Position numbers and translations under genes: made by a program | From: Robiginitalea marina | GTDB taxonomy: Bacteria > Bacteroidota > Bacteroidia > Flavobacteriales > Flavobacteriaceae | Length of the DNA stretch: 64,000 nt | Direction of reading: 5' to 3' | Assembly (NCBI RefSeq): GCF_024006985.1 | Contig: NZ_JAMXIB010000002.1 | Coordinates: forward strand, 124,001-188,000 | In this document: positions 15,255 through 22,038 of the stretch, piece by piece | Numbering within the stretch: the stretch's first letter is position 1 | How the letters are laid out: each line of letters starts with the position of its first letter | The notes under the pieces: model-generated | What the model was told of the DNA's origin: nothing | The model's input: the letters and a program-made list of their open reading frames with translations, nothing else | Database searches by the model: none

Positions 15255-15437
15255 CGAAAGCACACCAATGGCTATAAGTAATTGCTAATTCTCGCTTACT
15301 TCTTAATGCCGATGGCTATCGGGACTCGCGGATTTTGCTACGCCAGTTCGCACTGCGTGCTCGTGTCAGTTTGGTGCATACGTGCTAAGTTAAGTGCTAA
15401 ACCACGCAACTACTCATGGCCGAAACGTTAAGTGCTA
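15252..15437 (+). repeat. attC-like imperfect palindrome, element 2
   Basis: Begins at the stop codon (TAACGAAAGCACACC) and ends GGCCGAAACGTTAAGTGCTA. Outer arms pair as AACG..CGTT, GGCTAT..ATGGCC (with wobble) and AGTA..TACT; inner arms include ACCAA..TTGGT. An 11-bp direct repeat GTTAAGTGCTA occurs at 15389 and at the right end 15427; both contain GTTRRRY, the consensus of integron R' boxes. Both ends are homologous to element 1. It separates DUF6090 from parDE. Confidence 0.65.
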
Positions 15438-15484
15438 TTGGTTTTTTTACCAATTTTTGGTATATTTATACTAAATGCATTCTA

Positions 15485-15736
15485 ATGAGTAAAAACACTT
15501 CCATTTCCCTGGGCAACTACTTCGACGATTTTGTACATCAACGCATCTCAGAAGGCAGGTATAAAAATGTAAGCGAGGTTATTCGAGCAGGCCTTCGACT
15601 TCTCGAGGAAGAAGAGTCAAAGGTAACCGCGCTCAAAAATGCAATAGATGAGGGTATCAATAGCGGTATGGCAAAGGATTTTGATCCAAAAAAACACTTG
15701 GATTCGCTAAAGTCCAAAAGACGGCTAAATGGGTAA
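15485..15736 (+). CDS. parD: ParD-family antitoxin
   Basis: 83 residues from ATG 15485. The N-terminal ribbon-helix-helix DNA-binding fold reads SKNTSISLGNYFDDFVHQRISEGRYKNVSEVIRAGLRLLEEEE. The C-terminal part (ALKNAIDEGINSGMAKDFDPKKH) should wrap the toxin. It overlaps the toxin gene by 8 bp, and such pairs usually repress their own promoter together. An upstream Met 23 codons earlier lies inside the palindromic element and is unlikely. Third cassette of the array. Confidence 0.92.
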   Translation: MSKNTSISLGNYFDDFVHQRISEGRYKNVSEVIRAGLRLLEEEESKVTALKNAIDEGINSGMAKDFDPKKHLDSLKSKRRLNG

Positions 15737-16031
15737 TTATTACCTAACCAACAGGGCCGTTGAAGACTTGTCCGAAATCTGGAACTACACCATTGACGAA
15801 TGGTCCGAAGGTCAAGCAGATAAGTATTATCAGGGTCTTATCGATTGTTTTCATGATCTGGCTGAAAATCCTGCAATAGGAAAAGACTATGAGGGTATTG
15901 CAAAGGGCCTACTCGGATTCCATGTGAGCAGGCATCTGGTCTTCTATCGCAGAATTAATCCAGGATTAATAGAAATCACTAGGATCCTTCACGGAAGAAT
16001 GGATCTGAAAGTAAGATTCTGGGAAGTATAA
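15729..16031 (+). CDS. parE: ParE-family toxin (RelE/ParE superfamily)
   Basis: 100 residues. MGNYYLTNRAVEDLSEIWNYTIDEW, YYQGLIDCFHDLAENPAIGKDYEGI, the conserved FHVSRHLVFYRR and IEITRILHGRMDL are typical ParE features; the family poisons DNA gyrase. It is translated from within the end of parD (8-bp overlap). In cassette arrays such pairs are thought to stabilise neighbouring DNA by post-segregational killing. Confidence 0.92.
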   Translation: MGNYYLTNRAVEDLSEIWNYTIDEWSEGQADKYYQGLIDCFHDLAENPAIGKDYEGIAKGLLGFHVSRHLVFYRRINPGLIEITRILHGRMDLKVRFWEV

Positions 16032-16286
16032 ACAGCAACTAACATGGGGTATGCCCCCATTCCGGCAACCTTCCCAACTCAAACTATTTTCCTAACTTGA
16101 TCTCCGATTAACAACTGGAAACACCCGTCGCCAGGCTTTTTTTTTGCACGCCATCCTTTAGGCACCATTCTGAAATTGCTTAAGTCCTCATCGAGGAGAC
16201 GCCAGGCACTCTAAGGATCCCGACGCCGCCCGTGGTGCAAAACAAGCCCTCGGAACGGTACATGCCCAGGACCATTGTGCTTCATT
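16032..16286 (+). repeat. Palindromic spacer after parDE ending in a boundary core
   Basis: Starts with GCAACTAACATGG and a hairpin ATGGGG-TAT-GCCCCCAT (from about 16044), and ends CCATTGTGCTTCATT at 16272-16286. The outer arms are partly complementary. The last 13 bases match the right end of element 1 (GTTGTGCTTCATT) in 12 positions. This is probably a third, diverged recombination site. The rest of the gap up to the DinB gene (16287-16417) holds a 16-bp repeat and an IS-end-like stretch but no gene. Confidence 0.5.
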
Positions 16287-16311
16287 ATGACAAACTCAAT
16301 TGAGAAATAAT

Positions 16312-16327
16312 AAACGGGAAAGCCGAA
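16312..16327 (+). repeat. 16-bp direct repeat, copy 1
   Basis: AAACGGGAAAGCCGAA, identical to 21990-22005 upstream of the RidA lipoprotein gene. Both copies lie in intergenic DNA before a plus-strand gene. Function unknown. Confidence 0.6.
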
Positions 16328-16417
16328 AACTGACCAGAGTAGTGTAACCTCCCCTAAAAATCGGACCACTGAGTGCTGGACAAAAAACGTTAATTTTTAA
16401 AAATCAAAAAACTGACA

Positions 16418-16957
16418 ATGAAGACCAGGATTGACTCCTTGCTTACTGACATAAGAGCCTCGCGTCATAAGATCGTTGAGTTGGTGGCCGGGGTATCAGC
16501 CGGGCAGGGAAGCTTGCGGGTGGAACCCGACAGATGGAATATACAGGAAGTAATTGAGCATCTGGTTTTGGCGGAAAGGGGCGGTTTCGACCTGATTTTC
16601 ACGGCGGCAGAACGTTATCGCACGGGCAACCCGGTATGGTCGGGGCCATCTGAGAACGAAGGATTAACGATAGAAGCGATCGTGAAGAAAACCTGGAAAC
16701 CAAAAGAGCAAGCCCCGGAATCAGCGACACCCACGGGAAAATGGACCCTGGGGGTTTGGTTGTCGCATTTTATGAATTGCGATGATTTACTGCACCATTT
16801 GAGGGCACCCCTTGAAAACCTCCCTTTGGATGAGGTTATTTACCCCCATTTTCTATGCGGACCCTTAAATGCACATCAAAGGCTTGAATTCATAAGGTTT
16901 CACATAGACCGACATTATGCCCAAATTGCGGAAATCAAAAAAGAGTTGGTCAAATAA
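16418..16957 (+). CDS. DinB-superfamily protein
   Basis: 179 residues with the four-helix DinB/YfiT-like fold signs: RWNIQEVIEHLVLAERGG carrying a first metal-ligand His, and the C-terminal AHQRLEFIRFHIDRHYAQIAEI with further His residues spaced as in the metal triad. Members are putative metal-dependent enzymes, some acting in thiol transfer. Composition is closer to the host than the preceding cassettes. Fourth coding unit of the array. Another DinB-like protein is encoded at 29827-30363. Confidence 0.82.
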   Translation: MKTRIDSLLTDIRASRHKIVELVAGVSAGQGSLRVEPDRWNIQEVIEHLVLAERGGFDLIFTAAERYRTGNPVWSGPSENEGLTIEAIVKKTWKPKEQAPESATPTGKWTLGVWLSHFMNCDDLLHHLRAPLENLPLDEVIYPHFLCGPLNAHQRLEFIRFHIDRHYAQIAEIKKELVK

Positions 16958-17203
16958 AACCAAGCGATACGCCTTATTCCACTTCTGCGAATCGGACCCC
17001 TGGGGCATATTGAAGAATCACTTTTCGAAACAGGACCATTGCCTCACCCCAGGTTTTTCTGTTGCATAGCCTAAAACGGCACTTAAAGGAGCCAATAATC
17101 AACAGGCCTCCTTGCAGGCATACCTGCTTCCCCCGATATTATCTACCTTTAATCGGCATCAAACCAACCCGGGAAACTGCCCCGTCCTGCAGGGTTCCGC
17201 TAA

Positions 17204-17235
17204 CAAACCATCTCCGGCGAAACCTTCCGCTGAAA
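17204..17235 (+). repeat. GC-rich palindromic element, family 2, copy 1
   Basis: Contains AAACCATCTCCGGCGAAACC then TTCCGCTGAAAG. It matches 19922-19953 with two substitutions and one indel over 31 bp, and both are preceded by a GGTTC..AACC hairpin and followed by a GGGGC-rich arm. It lies in the 404-bp gene-free stretch 16958-17361 between the DinB and VOC genes, whose remaining sequence shows no supported gene. Confidence 0.65.
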
Positions 17236-17361
17236 GCGCCCTGGGGGCATAGCCAAAAACGCTGGCAGTCATTTAAAAAAAACGAAATGAAATTTGAGAT
17301 AAATTCCCAACCGAATTGGTTAACAAAAGAAGTTGTTTTCAAACGTTAAAGCCACAAATTT

Positions 17362-17721
17362 ATGCTCACAGAGATCCATCCTAAATTGCCTATGCGCAAC
17401 AAACACGTGACGCGCGAATTTTACGCAACCCGGTTAGGGTTTGAAGAATTTGGGAGTGCTGACTTTGAAGGCTATTTGATGATGCAGAAAGACCAAATTC
17501 AAATTCATTTCTTTGAATTTAAAACCCTTGACCCGCATGAAAATTATGGTCAGGTTTATATTCGCACCGATAATATCGAAGCGTTTTATAAATTCCTGTT
17601 GGATAAAAGGACACCCATTCATCCGAATGGGCCCTTGGAAATCAAACCCTGGGGCCAGAAGGAATTTTCAGTGCTTGACCCGGACCATAACCTTTTGACC
17701 TTTGGCCAGAGTTTGAAATAA
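17362..17721 (+). CDS. Glyoxalase/bleomycin-resistance (VOC) family protein
   Basis: 119 residues with one VOC-superfamily unit: IHPKLPMRNKHVTREFYATRLGFEEFG, IQIHFFEFKTLDPHENYGQVYIRTDNIEAFYKFL, and the closing KPWGQKEFSVLDPDHNLLTFGQ. The pattern is closest to bleomycin-binding resistance proteins, which sequester glycopeptide drugs, but substrate cannot be read from sequence. An AT-rich cassette gene of the kind often found in integrons. Confidence 0.88.
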   Translation: MLTEIHPKLPMRNKHVTREFYATRLGFEEFGSADFEGYLMMQKDQIQIHFFEFKTLDPHENYGQVYIRTDNIEAFYKFLLDKRTPIHPNGPLEIKPWGQKEFSVLDPDHNLLTFGQSLK

Positions 17722-17909
17722 TATTAAAACCACTTGCCCAGGCGGTGATTGGCTGTGGGCTACCTGAAGGGGGGGGCTCGCCGCCAAAACCGGGCGCCTA
17801 CTCACCCAGACGGGGTCTTTTCCGGCGCCTCCCGTGGCGCGAAACCAGCTGGCCAAAGGTGGCGTGCCCAGGGCCTTTGGCGGCTATTGCGAAACATATC
17901 GCCTAAACA
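17722..17909 (+). repeat. Palindromic spacer between the VOC and CPBP genes
   Basis: GC-rich spacer between two AT-rich genes. It contains a clean hairpin GCCAAAGG (17852-17859)/CCTTTGGC (17874-17881) plus CCGGCGCCTCCCGTGGCGCG repeats resembling the family 2 elements. A sharp composition jump at both edges marks it as a separate module. No gene is visible. Confidence 0.5.
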
Positions 17910-18656
17910 ATGACTGAAACCGAATTAAAACCATTTTGGGATAAATTCTTCAAATTCGATTGGAAATTTGGGTTTTTTTTAATTGCCTTGATATGTATTC
18001 CAAGATTTATTTTGGTTCTGCAAGCAAATCAAACTGGGAACTATGGACCTATTGGTGCAATTATGTTCGTTTCTGCGTTTGTCCCTTTCATCTTTTTAAA
18101 CAAATATGGACGAAAGAGGATTGGAATTAAGAAGCCTAAGAGTATTGCGGGTTTAGTTTTGTCATTAATCCCTGGGATCGCATTCAGCCTTTTTCTTTTC
18201 TTCATAGGAAAAGAACTGTATGGAGGTTCTTACCAGAATTGGTATGAATACATTGGAAATTCTTACAATATCCCTGAAGGGATAGCCGGAAATAACAAAC
18301 TCATTTTGTTCTCGATTATGGCTACAACAGGGATGATTTTCAGCCCGATTGGAGAAGAATTATTTTTTAGAGGTATCGTCCACGGTAGTTTTGCGAAATC
18401 AATTGGAGAAAGAAAAGCTTCCAATGTAGATAGCCTTGCTTTTGCCTTGACGCATATTGCCCATTTCGGATTGGTTTTCGCTAATGGTGTTTGGAATTTT
18501 TATCTTATCCCTGCAATGATTTGGGTATTAAGTATGTTCCTTGTGAGCATTATTTTCTTTAGAGCAAAAAAGCTAACTGGTTCATTACTGGGAGCAATTT
18601 TTTGTCACGCAGGATTTAACTTGGGAATGATTTATTCTATATTTTATCTACTTTAA
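17910..18656 (+). CDS. CPBP-family intramembrane glutamic endopeptidase
   Basis: 248 residues, AT-rich, with about seven hydrophobic segments. Catalytic motifs of the CPBP (Rce1-like) family are present: IGEELFFRGIVHG (Glu-Glu and Arg), FALTHIAHFGLVF (His) and FCHAGFNLG (His and Asn). Members cleave membrane or prenylated substrates, and several protect against bacteriocins. Sixth coding unit of the array, bounded by palindromic spacers on both sides. Confidence 0.9.
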   Translation: MTETELKPFWDKFFKFDWKFGFFLIALICIPRFILVLQANQTGNYGPIGAIMFVSAFVPFIFLNKYGRKRIGIKKPKSIAGLVLSLIPGIAFSLFLFFIGKELYGGSYQNWYEYIGNSYNIPEGIAGNNKLILFSIMATTGMIFSPIGEELFFRGIVHGSFAKSIGERKASNVDSLAFALTHIAHFGLVFANGVWNFYLIPAMIWVLSMFLVSIIFFRAKKLTGSLLGAIFCHAGFNLGMIYSIFYLL

Positions 18657-18658
18657 AA

Positions 18659-18780
18659 GGATAAAACCGCAGCCGCTAAGAATGTATAACCGCAATTACG
18701 GTGGATTTGACTATACTTCTGCTGGGCTCAGGGCAGGCATAAACGGGTACACTCTGAACCGCGGGCGGCAATGCTTATCC
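18659..18780 (+). repeat. Palindromic spacer with GGATAA/TTATCC arms
   Basis: The outer arms GGATAA (18659-18664) and TTATCC (18775-18780) and the inner CCGCAGCCGC and GCGGGCGG are complementary, giving a 122-bp imperfect palindrome that starts two bases after the CPBP stop codon. The arms echo the hairpin at the recombinase 3' end (13006-13037). Confidence 0.55.
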
Positions 18781-18879
18781 GAAAAACAGTAACTTAAAAA
18801 CCGTAACTGAAGGCAATACAGGAATGTTAGCATTCATACTGAAAGGCATTGGATCTTATAATTTGAAGAAAGCAGTCAT

Positions 18880-18984
18880 ATGAAACAACAAAGAAAGAGT
18901 TGGGTGTTTTTTGTTTGTATTGGAGTTGGCATTTTTATATTCCTAATGATTAAGGACTATCTCTGGCCAGGTTTATTTGACTAA
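18880..18984 (+). CDS. 34-residue single-pass membrane peptide
   Basis: A short reading frame from ATG 18880: basic start MKQQRKSW, one hydrophobic helix (VFFVCIGVGIFIFLMI) and a short tail KDYLWPGLFD. It has a positive-inside layout. It sits alone between two structured spacers, where a cassette gene would be expected. There is no family assignment; a type I toxin-like peptide or a small membrane protein are both possible. Coding status is inferred only from this layout. Confidence 0.45.
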   Translation: MKQQRKSWVFFVCIGVGIFIFLMIKDYLWPGLFD

Positions 18985-19089
18985 ACGTTTGCTTGAAATA
19001 AAGTGGTCATGATTGGGGCTTATCGTTCATAAAATGGAATTGCAGAGTCCTTTCAAATACCGCATTACCGATTAAAAACAAATACCTGA

Positions 19090-19097
19090 TATCTTTG
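19090..19097 (+). promoter_or_regulatory. Possible -7 element in the spacer before the frameshifted gene
   Basis: TATCTTTG, a perfect TAnnTTTG, 172 bp before ATG 19270. Between the two, 19201-19256 is a dense set of hairpins (GGGCTC/GAGCCC, GGAGG/CCTCC). No -33 TTG was found. Confidence 0.35.
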
Positions 19098-19269
19098 CCT
19101 TCATCGGAAATCAGAAGTCCGGAACTCGGGATTACCAAAACGGCTATAGTTCATTCCGGCCAGGGTCTGGTTTACTTTGTATTTTAGCGTATAACAAGAC
19201 GGAGGGCTCGGATGTCCGGGCGCCCCTCCTGTCGGCGGGCACGCAAACCAGAGCCCAGACCGCTGCGCT

Positions 19270-19856
19270 ATGAAATGGTCCATTTCGAAACCAAGATCGC
19301 TTTTATTCATCACCCTTTTCCCATTTTGGATAAATGGGTTTGGACTGGAGGAGGGAAACACGCAATCCGCAAGCCCACCGGCAGATTCCATAACCTTTTG
19401 TTCAAAAACAGATTTCACCGAAAATGGTATCCCAACCAACGAGGAATTGACTTTGAAAAATACCTCGAGGCATTAGGAGTTCCGGATAAAGGATTGAGGG
19501 GAGGTCCAGGGGGGATTCTCTCAGGATTTGGCTGTGAAGATTTCTCCCTTGCGTATTGCAAAAATGAAATCTGGGCCGGACATTGCTTCCTCTCTGAGGC
19601 CTATTTAAGAGAAAGGGGAGTCAACATCTTCGGGCTTGAAGTCGGAGACTCTCGGGAAAAAGTGGAAAAAACCTTCCTTATAGACACCAAAAAAAGAAAA
19701 AAAATAAGGGTTTGGGGAAATTCAGATGCCATTTTAAACATTCATTTTGATTTAAATGACAGGGTTGTCGGAATGAGATTTTTTCAGGACGTCACCTTAT
19801 ACCGCCAGTGCCTAACAATGCCTAAACCCATCGGCCGGCCCTTTTCTACAAATTAA
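19270..19856 (+). pseudogene. Frameshifted gene for a secreted protein of unknown family
   Basis: From ATG 19270 the frame encodes a signal-peptide-like start (MKWSISKPRSLLFITLFPFW) and continues to NEELTLKNTSRH, stopping at 19474-19476. The adjacent frame, read from about 19461 onward, gives YLEALGVPDKGLRGGPGG, then GFGCEDFSLAYCKNEIWAGHCF and a long hydrophilic domain ending at 19856. Adding one A to the A5 run at 19456-19460 joins them as TLKKYLEALG and restores about 195 residues. Either a real 1-nt deletion, a sequencing error in a homopolymer, or slippage. Seventh or eighth unit of the array. Confidence 0.75.
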
Positions 19857-19909
19857 TTCCTACATTTCATTAAAATAAATAACCCCTGAGAAACTACTGA
19901 GCCCGGGCG

Positions 19910-19953
19910 TGGTTCGCTGTGAACCATTTCCGGCGAAACCTCCCGCTGCAAAG
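19910..19953 (+). repeat. GC-rich palindromic element, family 2, copy 2
   Basis: The hairpin TGGTTC-GCTGT-GAACCA (19910-19926) runs into CCATTTCCGGCGAAACCTCC and CGCTGCAAAG, matching 17204-17235. A GGCCCC/GGGGCC pair follows by about 19976. It occupies the spacer between the frameshifted gene and the SnoaL-like lipoprotein gene. Confidence 0.65.
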
Positions 19954-20009
19954 GCCCCGATGTCGTACCAGGGGCCATTTGAACCAATTTTAACAGAAAA
20001 GACAATACG

Positions 20010-20480
20010 ATGACAAAATTCTCTAGAGCAACAATGATTTCAATATCCTTAGTGATCATAACAGGATGTAAACCTGGAAATTCCGAATACGATAAAATGG
20101 TCGAATTTGGTCAAAACTATACCGATGCCTGGAACAGTAAACAACCGGAGAAAATGGCGTCATTTTATGCGGAGGACGGAATGCTGGCTGTAAATAATGG
20201 AAAACCAGCTGTTGGAAGAAAACAGATAGCAGAAACTGCCAGGTCCTATATGGAGGCCTTTCCTGATATGGAATTGTCTATGGACAGTTTAAACGTCGGG
20301 GAGAAGACTTACCGGTATTACTGGACTTTTAAAGGCACCAATACCGGCCCTGGAGGAACAGGAAACAAAGTAGATTTTAGCGGATTTGAGGAATGGACGA
20401 TGAACGATCAGGGACTTGTCCAAAAGTCAATCGGAACGTATGACGCCGGGGAATATCAAAGGCAACTTGAAGGGTTCTGA
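20010..20480 (+). CDS. SnoaL/NTF2-like lipoprotein
   Basis: 156 residues with a lipoprotein signal ending at Cys20 (ISISLVIITGC). The remainder fits a cone-shaped NTF2/SnoaL-like fold: NYTDAWNSKQPEKMASFYAEDGML, ARSYMEAFPDMELSMDSLNV, YRYYWTFKGTNTG, FSGFEEWTMNDQGLVQKSIGTYD. Such proteins range from ketosteroid isomerase-like enzymes to ligand binders; function here is unknown. Last clear coding unit of the array. Confidence 0.78.
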   Translation: MTKFSRATMISISLVIITGCKPGNSEYDKMVEFGQNYTDAWNSKQPEKMASFYAEDGMLAVNNGKPAVGRKQIAETARSYMEAFPDMELSMDSLNVGEKTYRYYWTFKGTNTGPGGTGNKVDFSGFEEWTMNDQGLVQKSIGTYDAGEYQRQLEGF

Positions 20481-20963
20481 ATTGGCTGAACCTACTTTTT
20501 TGGGGGCCTATGATAACGGATGCGGGCGACCCGTACTTCGTACCGGCCAATAGCCCCTTTTGCTGATAGTTTCGGGACTGTAAGATTCTTTCCATTAACC
20601 CCCGTGGCCTTTAAGGATGCCTCAATTATGCCCAATATAACGTCTTTGCAGGGTAGAAACCCCCTCCTACCCCTCCGATTAACCCGTATTCCCAGGAGAA
20701 GCGAATTGAACATGAAAGGCAATTTTAAGACCGGGAGCAAAAAAAAATTCCCGGCGAAGAGGAATCTTGAGGATGAGAAAACGCTACGTAACCAAAAAAG
20801 GAAAATTCAAATGGCCTATAGGATCGGGGTTATGTCCTGTTTCGGATGCCCAACCGCTTAAAGAAATTTCCTAAATTGGACTGCAATACACCCGGAAAAC
20901 AATGCCTACCCATAATTTCCATGGTTGACAGGGAACTTGAAGAATAACACTTATCCATAGAGC
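20481..20963. other. 483-bp gene-free stretch at the distal end of the array
   Basis: The first 70 bp are structured: ATTGGC (20481-20486) pairs with GCCAAT (20546-20551) and the interior holds CGGGCGACCCG. Reading frames of about 80-110 codons cross this stretch on both strands, but neither has a signal peptide, recognisable motif or conserved composition, so no gene is called. It may hold a degraded cassette. Confidence 0.5.
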
Positions 20964-21821
20964 ATGAAACAGACCATAATCATTTTACTGCCTGTACTCC
21001 TGGTATTGGTTTTTGGCTGTAAAGAAGGCAATCAAAAAAATAAGGCGATGCAGGAAACAGCCAGTACCTGGGAAATCGATTTTTTCGATGATTTTGACGC
21101 GTTTAACCCGGAGAACTGGCAGGACCAGCGTATTTGGGTGAACAATGAGAACCATTGCTATGTGCCCGATGGGGAATTCGGGACCCGTGAAGTCAGCGAC
21201 GGCACCCTGAAGATCAAAGTGGTCAACATTGGGGAAAAGCGTCCCTGCGACAATTTTGACAAACACGGCAACCAGCACCCCGACACCGAATATGTGGCCG
21301 GCCGTATCTGTTCGAAAAACCGAAAGGAATTCATCAAGGGCAGGTGGACAGCCCGCCTCAGGTTGTCCGGCAATGGAGAGGCGAGCATGTTCCCGGCCTG
21401 GTGGTTGCTCGGCGCACAAAATAACGAGCCCCCGGTGCAGGAAGCCGACGAGAATATCTGCTGGCCTATGACCGGTTCGGGGGAAATCGATATTTTCGAA
21501 CATCATGGGGACCACATGAAAGATGCCTTTACCACCGGGGCCATCGTCAGTTTAGGGGAGTGTGACAAGGGCGACTGGGAAAGCAAAAGGAGGAATTTTC
21601 CGGCAACACTGAATGAATTCCACGAATACTCCGTGGAATGGGAAGGCAGCGACCTGGTCTATCGCCTGGATGGAGAGGAGGTCTACCGCAATGAAGGGGA
21701 AGGCGATAAGTATCCCGAGCCTATGTTTGCGATTTTAAACTACGCCAAAATCACTGACTCCCCCATGGAGGGGGAATGGGTTATGGAAGTAGACTGGGTA
21801 AAACATGAATTCAGAAAGTGA
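20964..21821 (+). CDS. Glycoside hydrolase family 16 lipoprotein (beta-glucanase-like)
   Basis: 285 residues. The lipoprotein signal ends at Cys19 (LLVLVFGCKEG), so the enzyme is probably surface or periplasmic. The GH16 fold is clear: WEIDFFDDFDAFNPENW, RWTARLRLSGNGEASMFPAWWLLG and the catalytic ExDxxE motif GEIDIFEH with nucleophile Glu174, Asp176 and acid/base Glu179, then the VEWEGSDLVYRLDGEEVYR strand. Likely substrates are laminarin or other beta-1,3/1,4-glucans or galactans. No SusC/D pair is nearby, so it is not in a visible polysaccharide utilisation locus. Composition is nearer to the host than that of the array. Confidence 0.9.
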   Translation: MKQTIIILLPVLLVLVFGCKEGNQKNKAMQETASTWEIDFFDDFDAFNPENWQDQRIWVNNENHCYVPDGEFGTREVSDGTLKIKVVNIGEKRPCDNFDKHGNQHPDTEYVAGRICSKNRKEFIKGRWTARLRLSGNGEASMFPAWWLLGAQNNEPPVQEADENICWPMTGSGEIDIFEHHGDHMKDAFTTGAIVSLGECDKGDWESKRRNFPATLNEFHEYSVEWEGSDLVYRLDGEEVYRNEGEGDKYPEPMFAILNYAKITDSPMEGEWVMEVDWVKHEFRK

Positions 21822-21989
21822 CCGGCTGTTCTGTACAGTAACCCCTACAAAACCTTTGTAGAAAACCGGAATCAGGACATGCCTTAAAAGTGCTGATTTA
21901 AAGCCCAAACATGAGGTTTTAAGACCGCCTCCGGTTTTGGCGGAAGCCGCCCCCGGGGCCTCCCGCCCAAAAATTGGAACAGCTAAACC

Positions 21990-22005
21990 AAACGGGAAAG
22001 CCGAA
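21990..22005 (+). repeat. 16-bp direct repeat, copy 2
   Basis: AAACGGGAAAGCCGAA, identical to 16312-16327. It lies 34 bp before the RidA lipoprotein ATG, in a spacer (21822-22038) that also carries a GC-rich palindromic run but no gene. Confidence 0.6.
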
Positions 22006-22038
22006 CCCCGAAGACAGCCGGCATAACCAATTCATATT

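Larger units (their letters stand above)
11560..20963 (+). mobile_element. Putative integron-like cassette array driven by a non-IntI tyrosine recombinase
   Basis: A complete tyrosine recombinase is followed by about ten small genes, all on the plus strand, mostly visibly AT-rich against a GC-rich chromosome, functionally unrelated, and each separated by long imperfect palindromes. Two separators (14366-14440 and 15252-15437) have homologous left and right ends, and three boundaries share GTTG/ATTG-x-x-TTCATT cores (13061, 14428, 16274). A toxin-antitoxin pair is included, as in large chromosomal integrons. The recombinase lacks the IntI insertion, so this is not a classical integron. Outer limits are uncertain; the GH16 gene at 20964 looks host-like. 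Confidence 0.55.

Noticed and set aside
20520-20861. 113-codon frame on the plus strand and an 82-codon frame on the minus strand in the distal spacer
   Set aside because: No signal, motif or coherent hydrophobic pattern, and they overlap a structured spacer. Not supported as genes.
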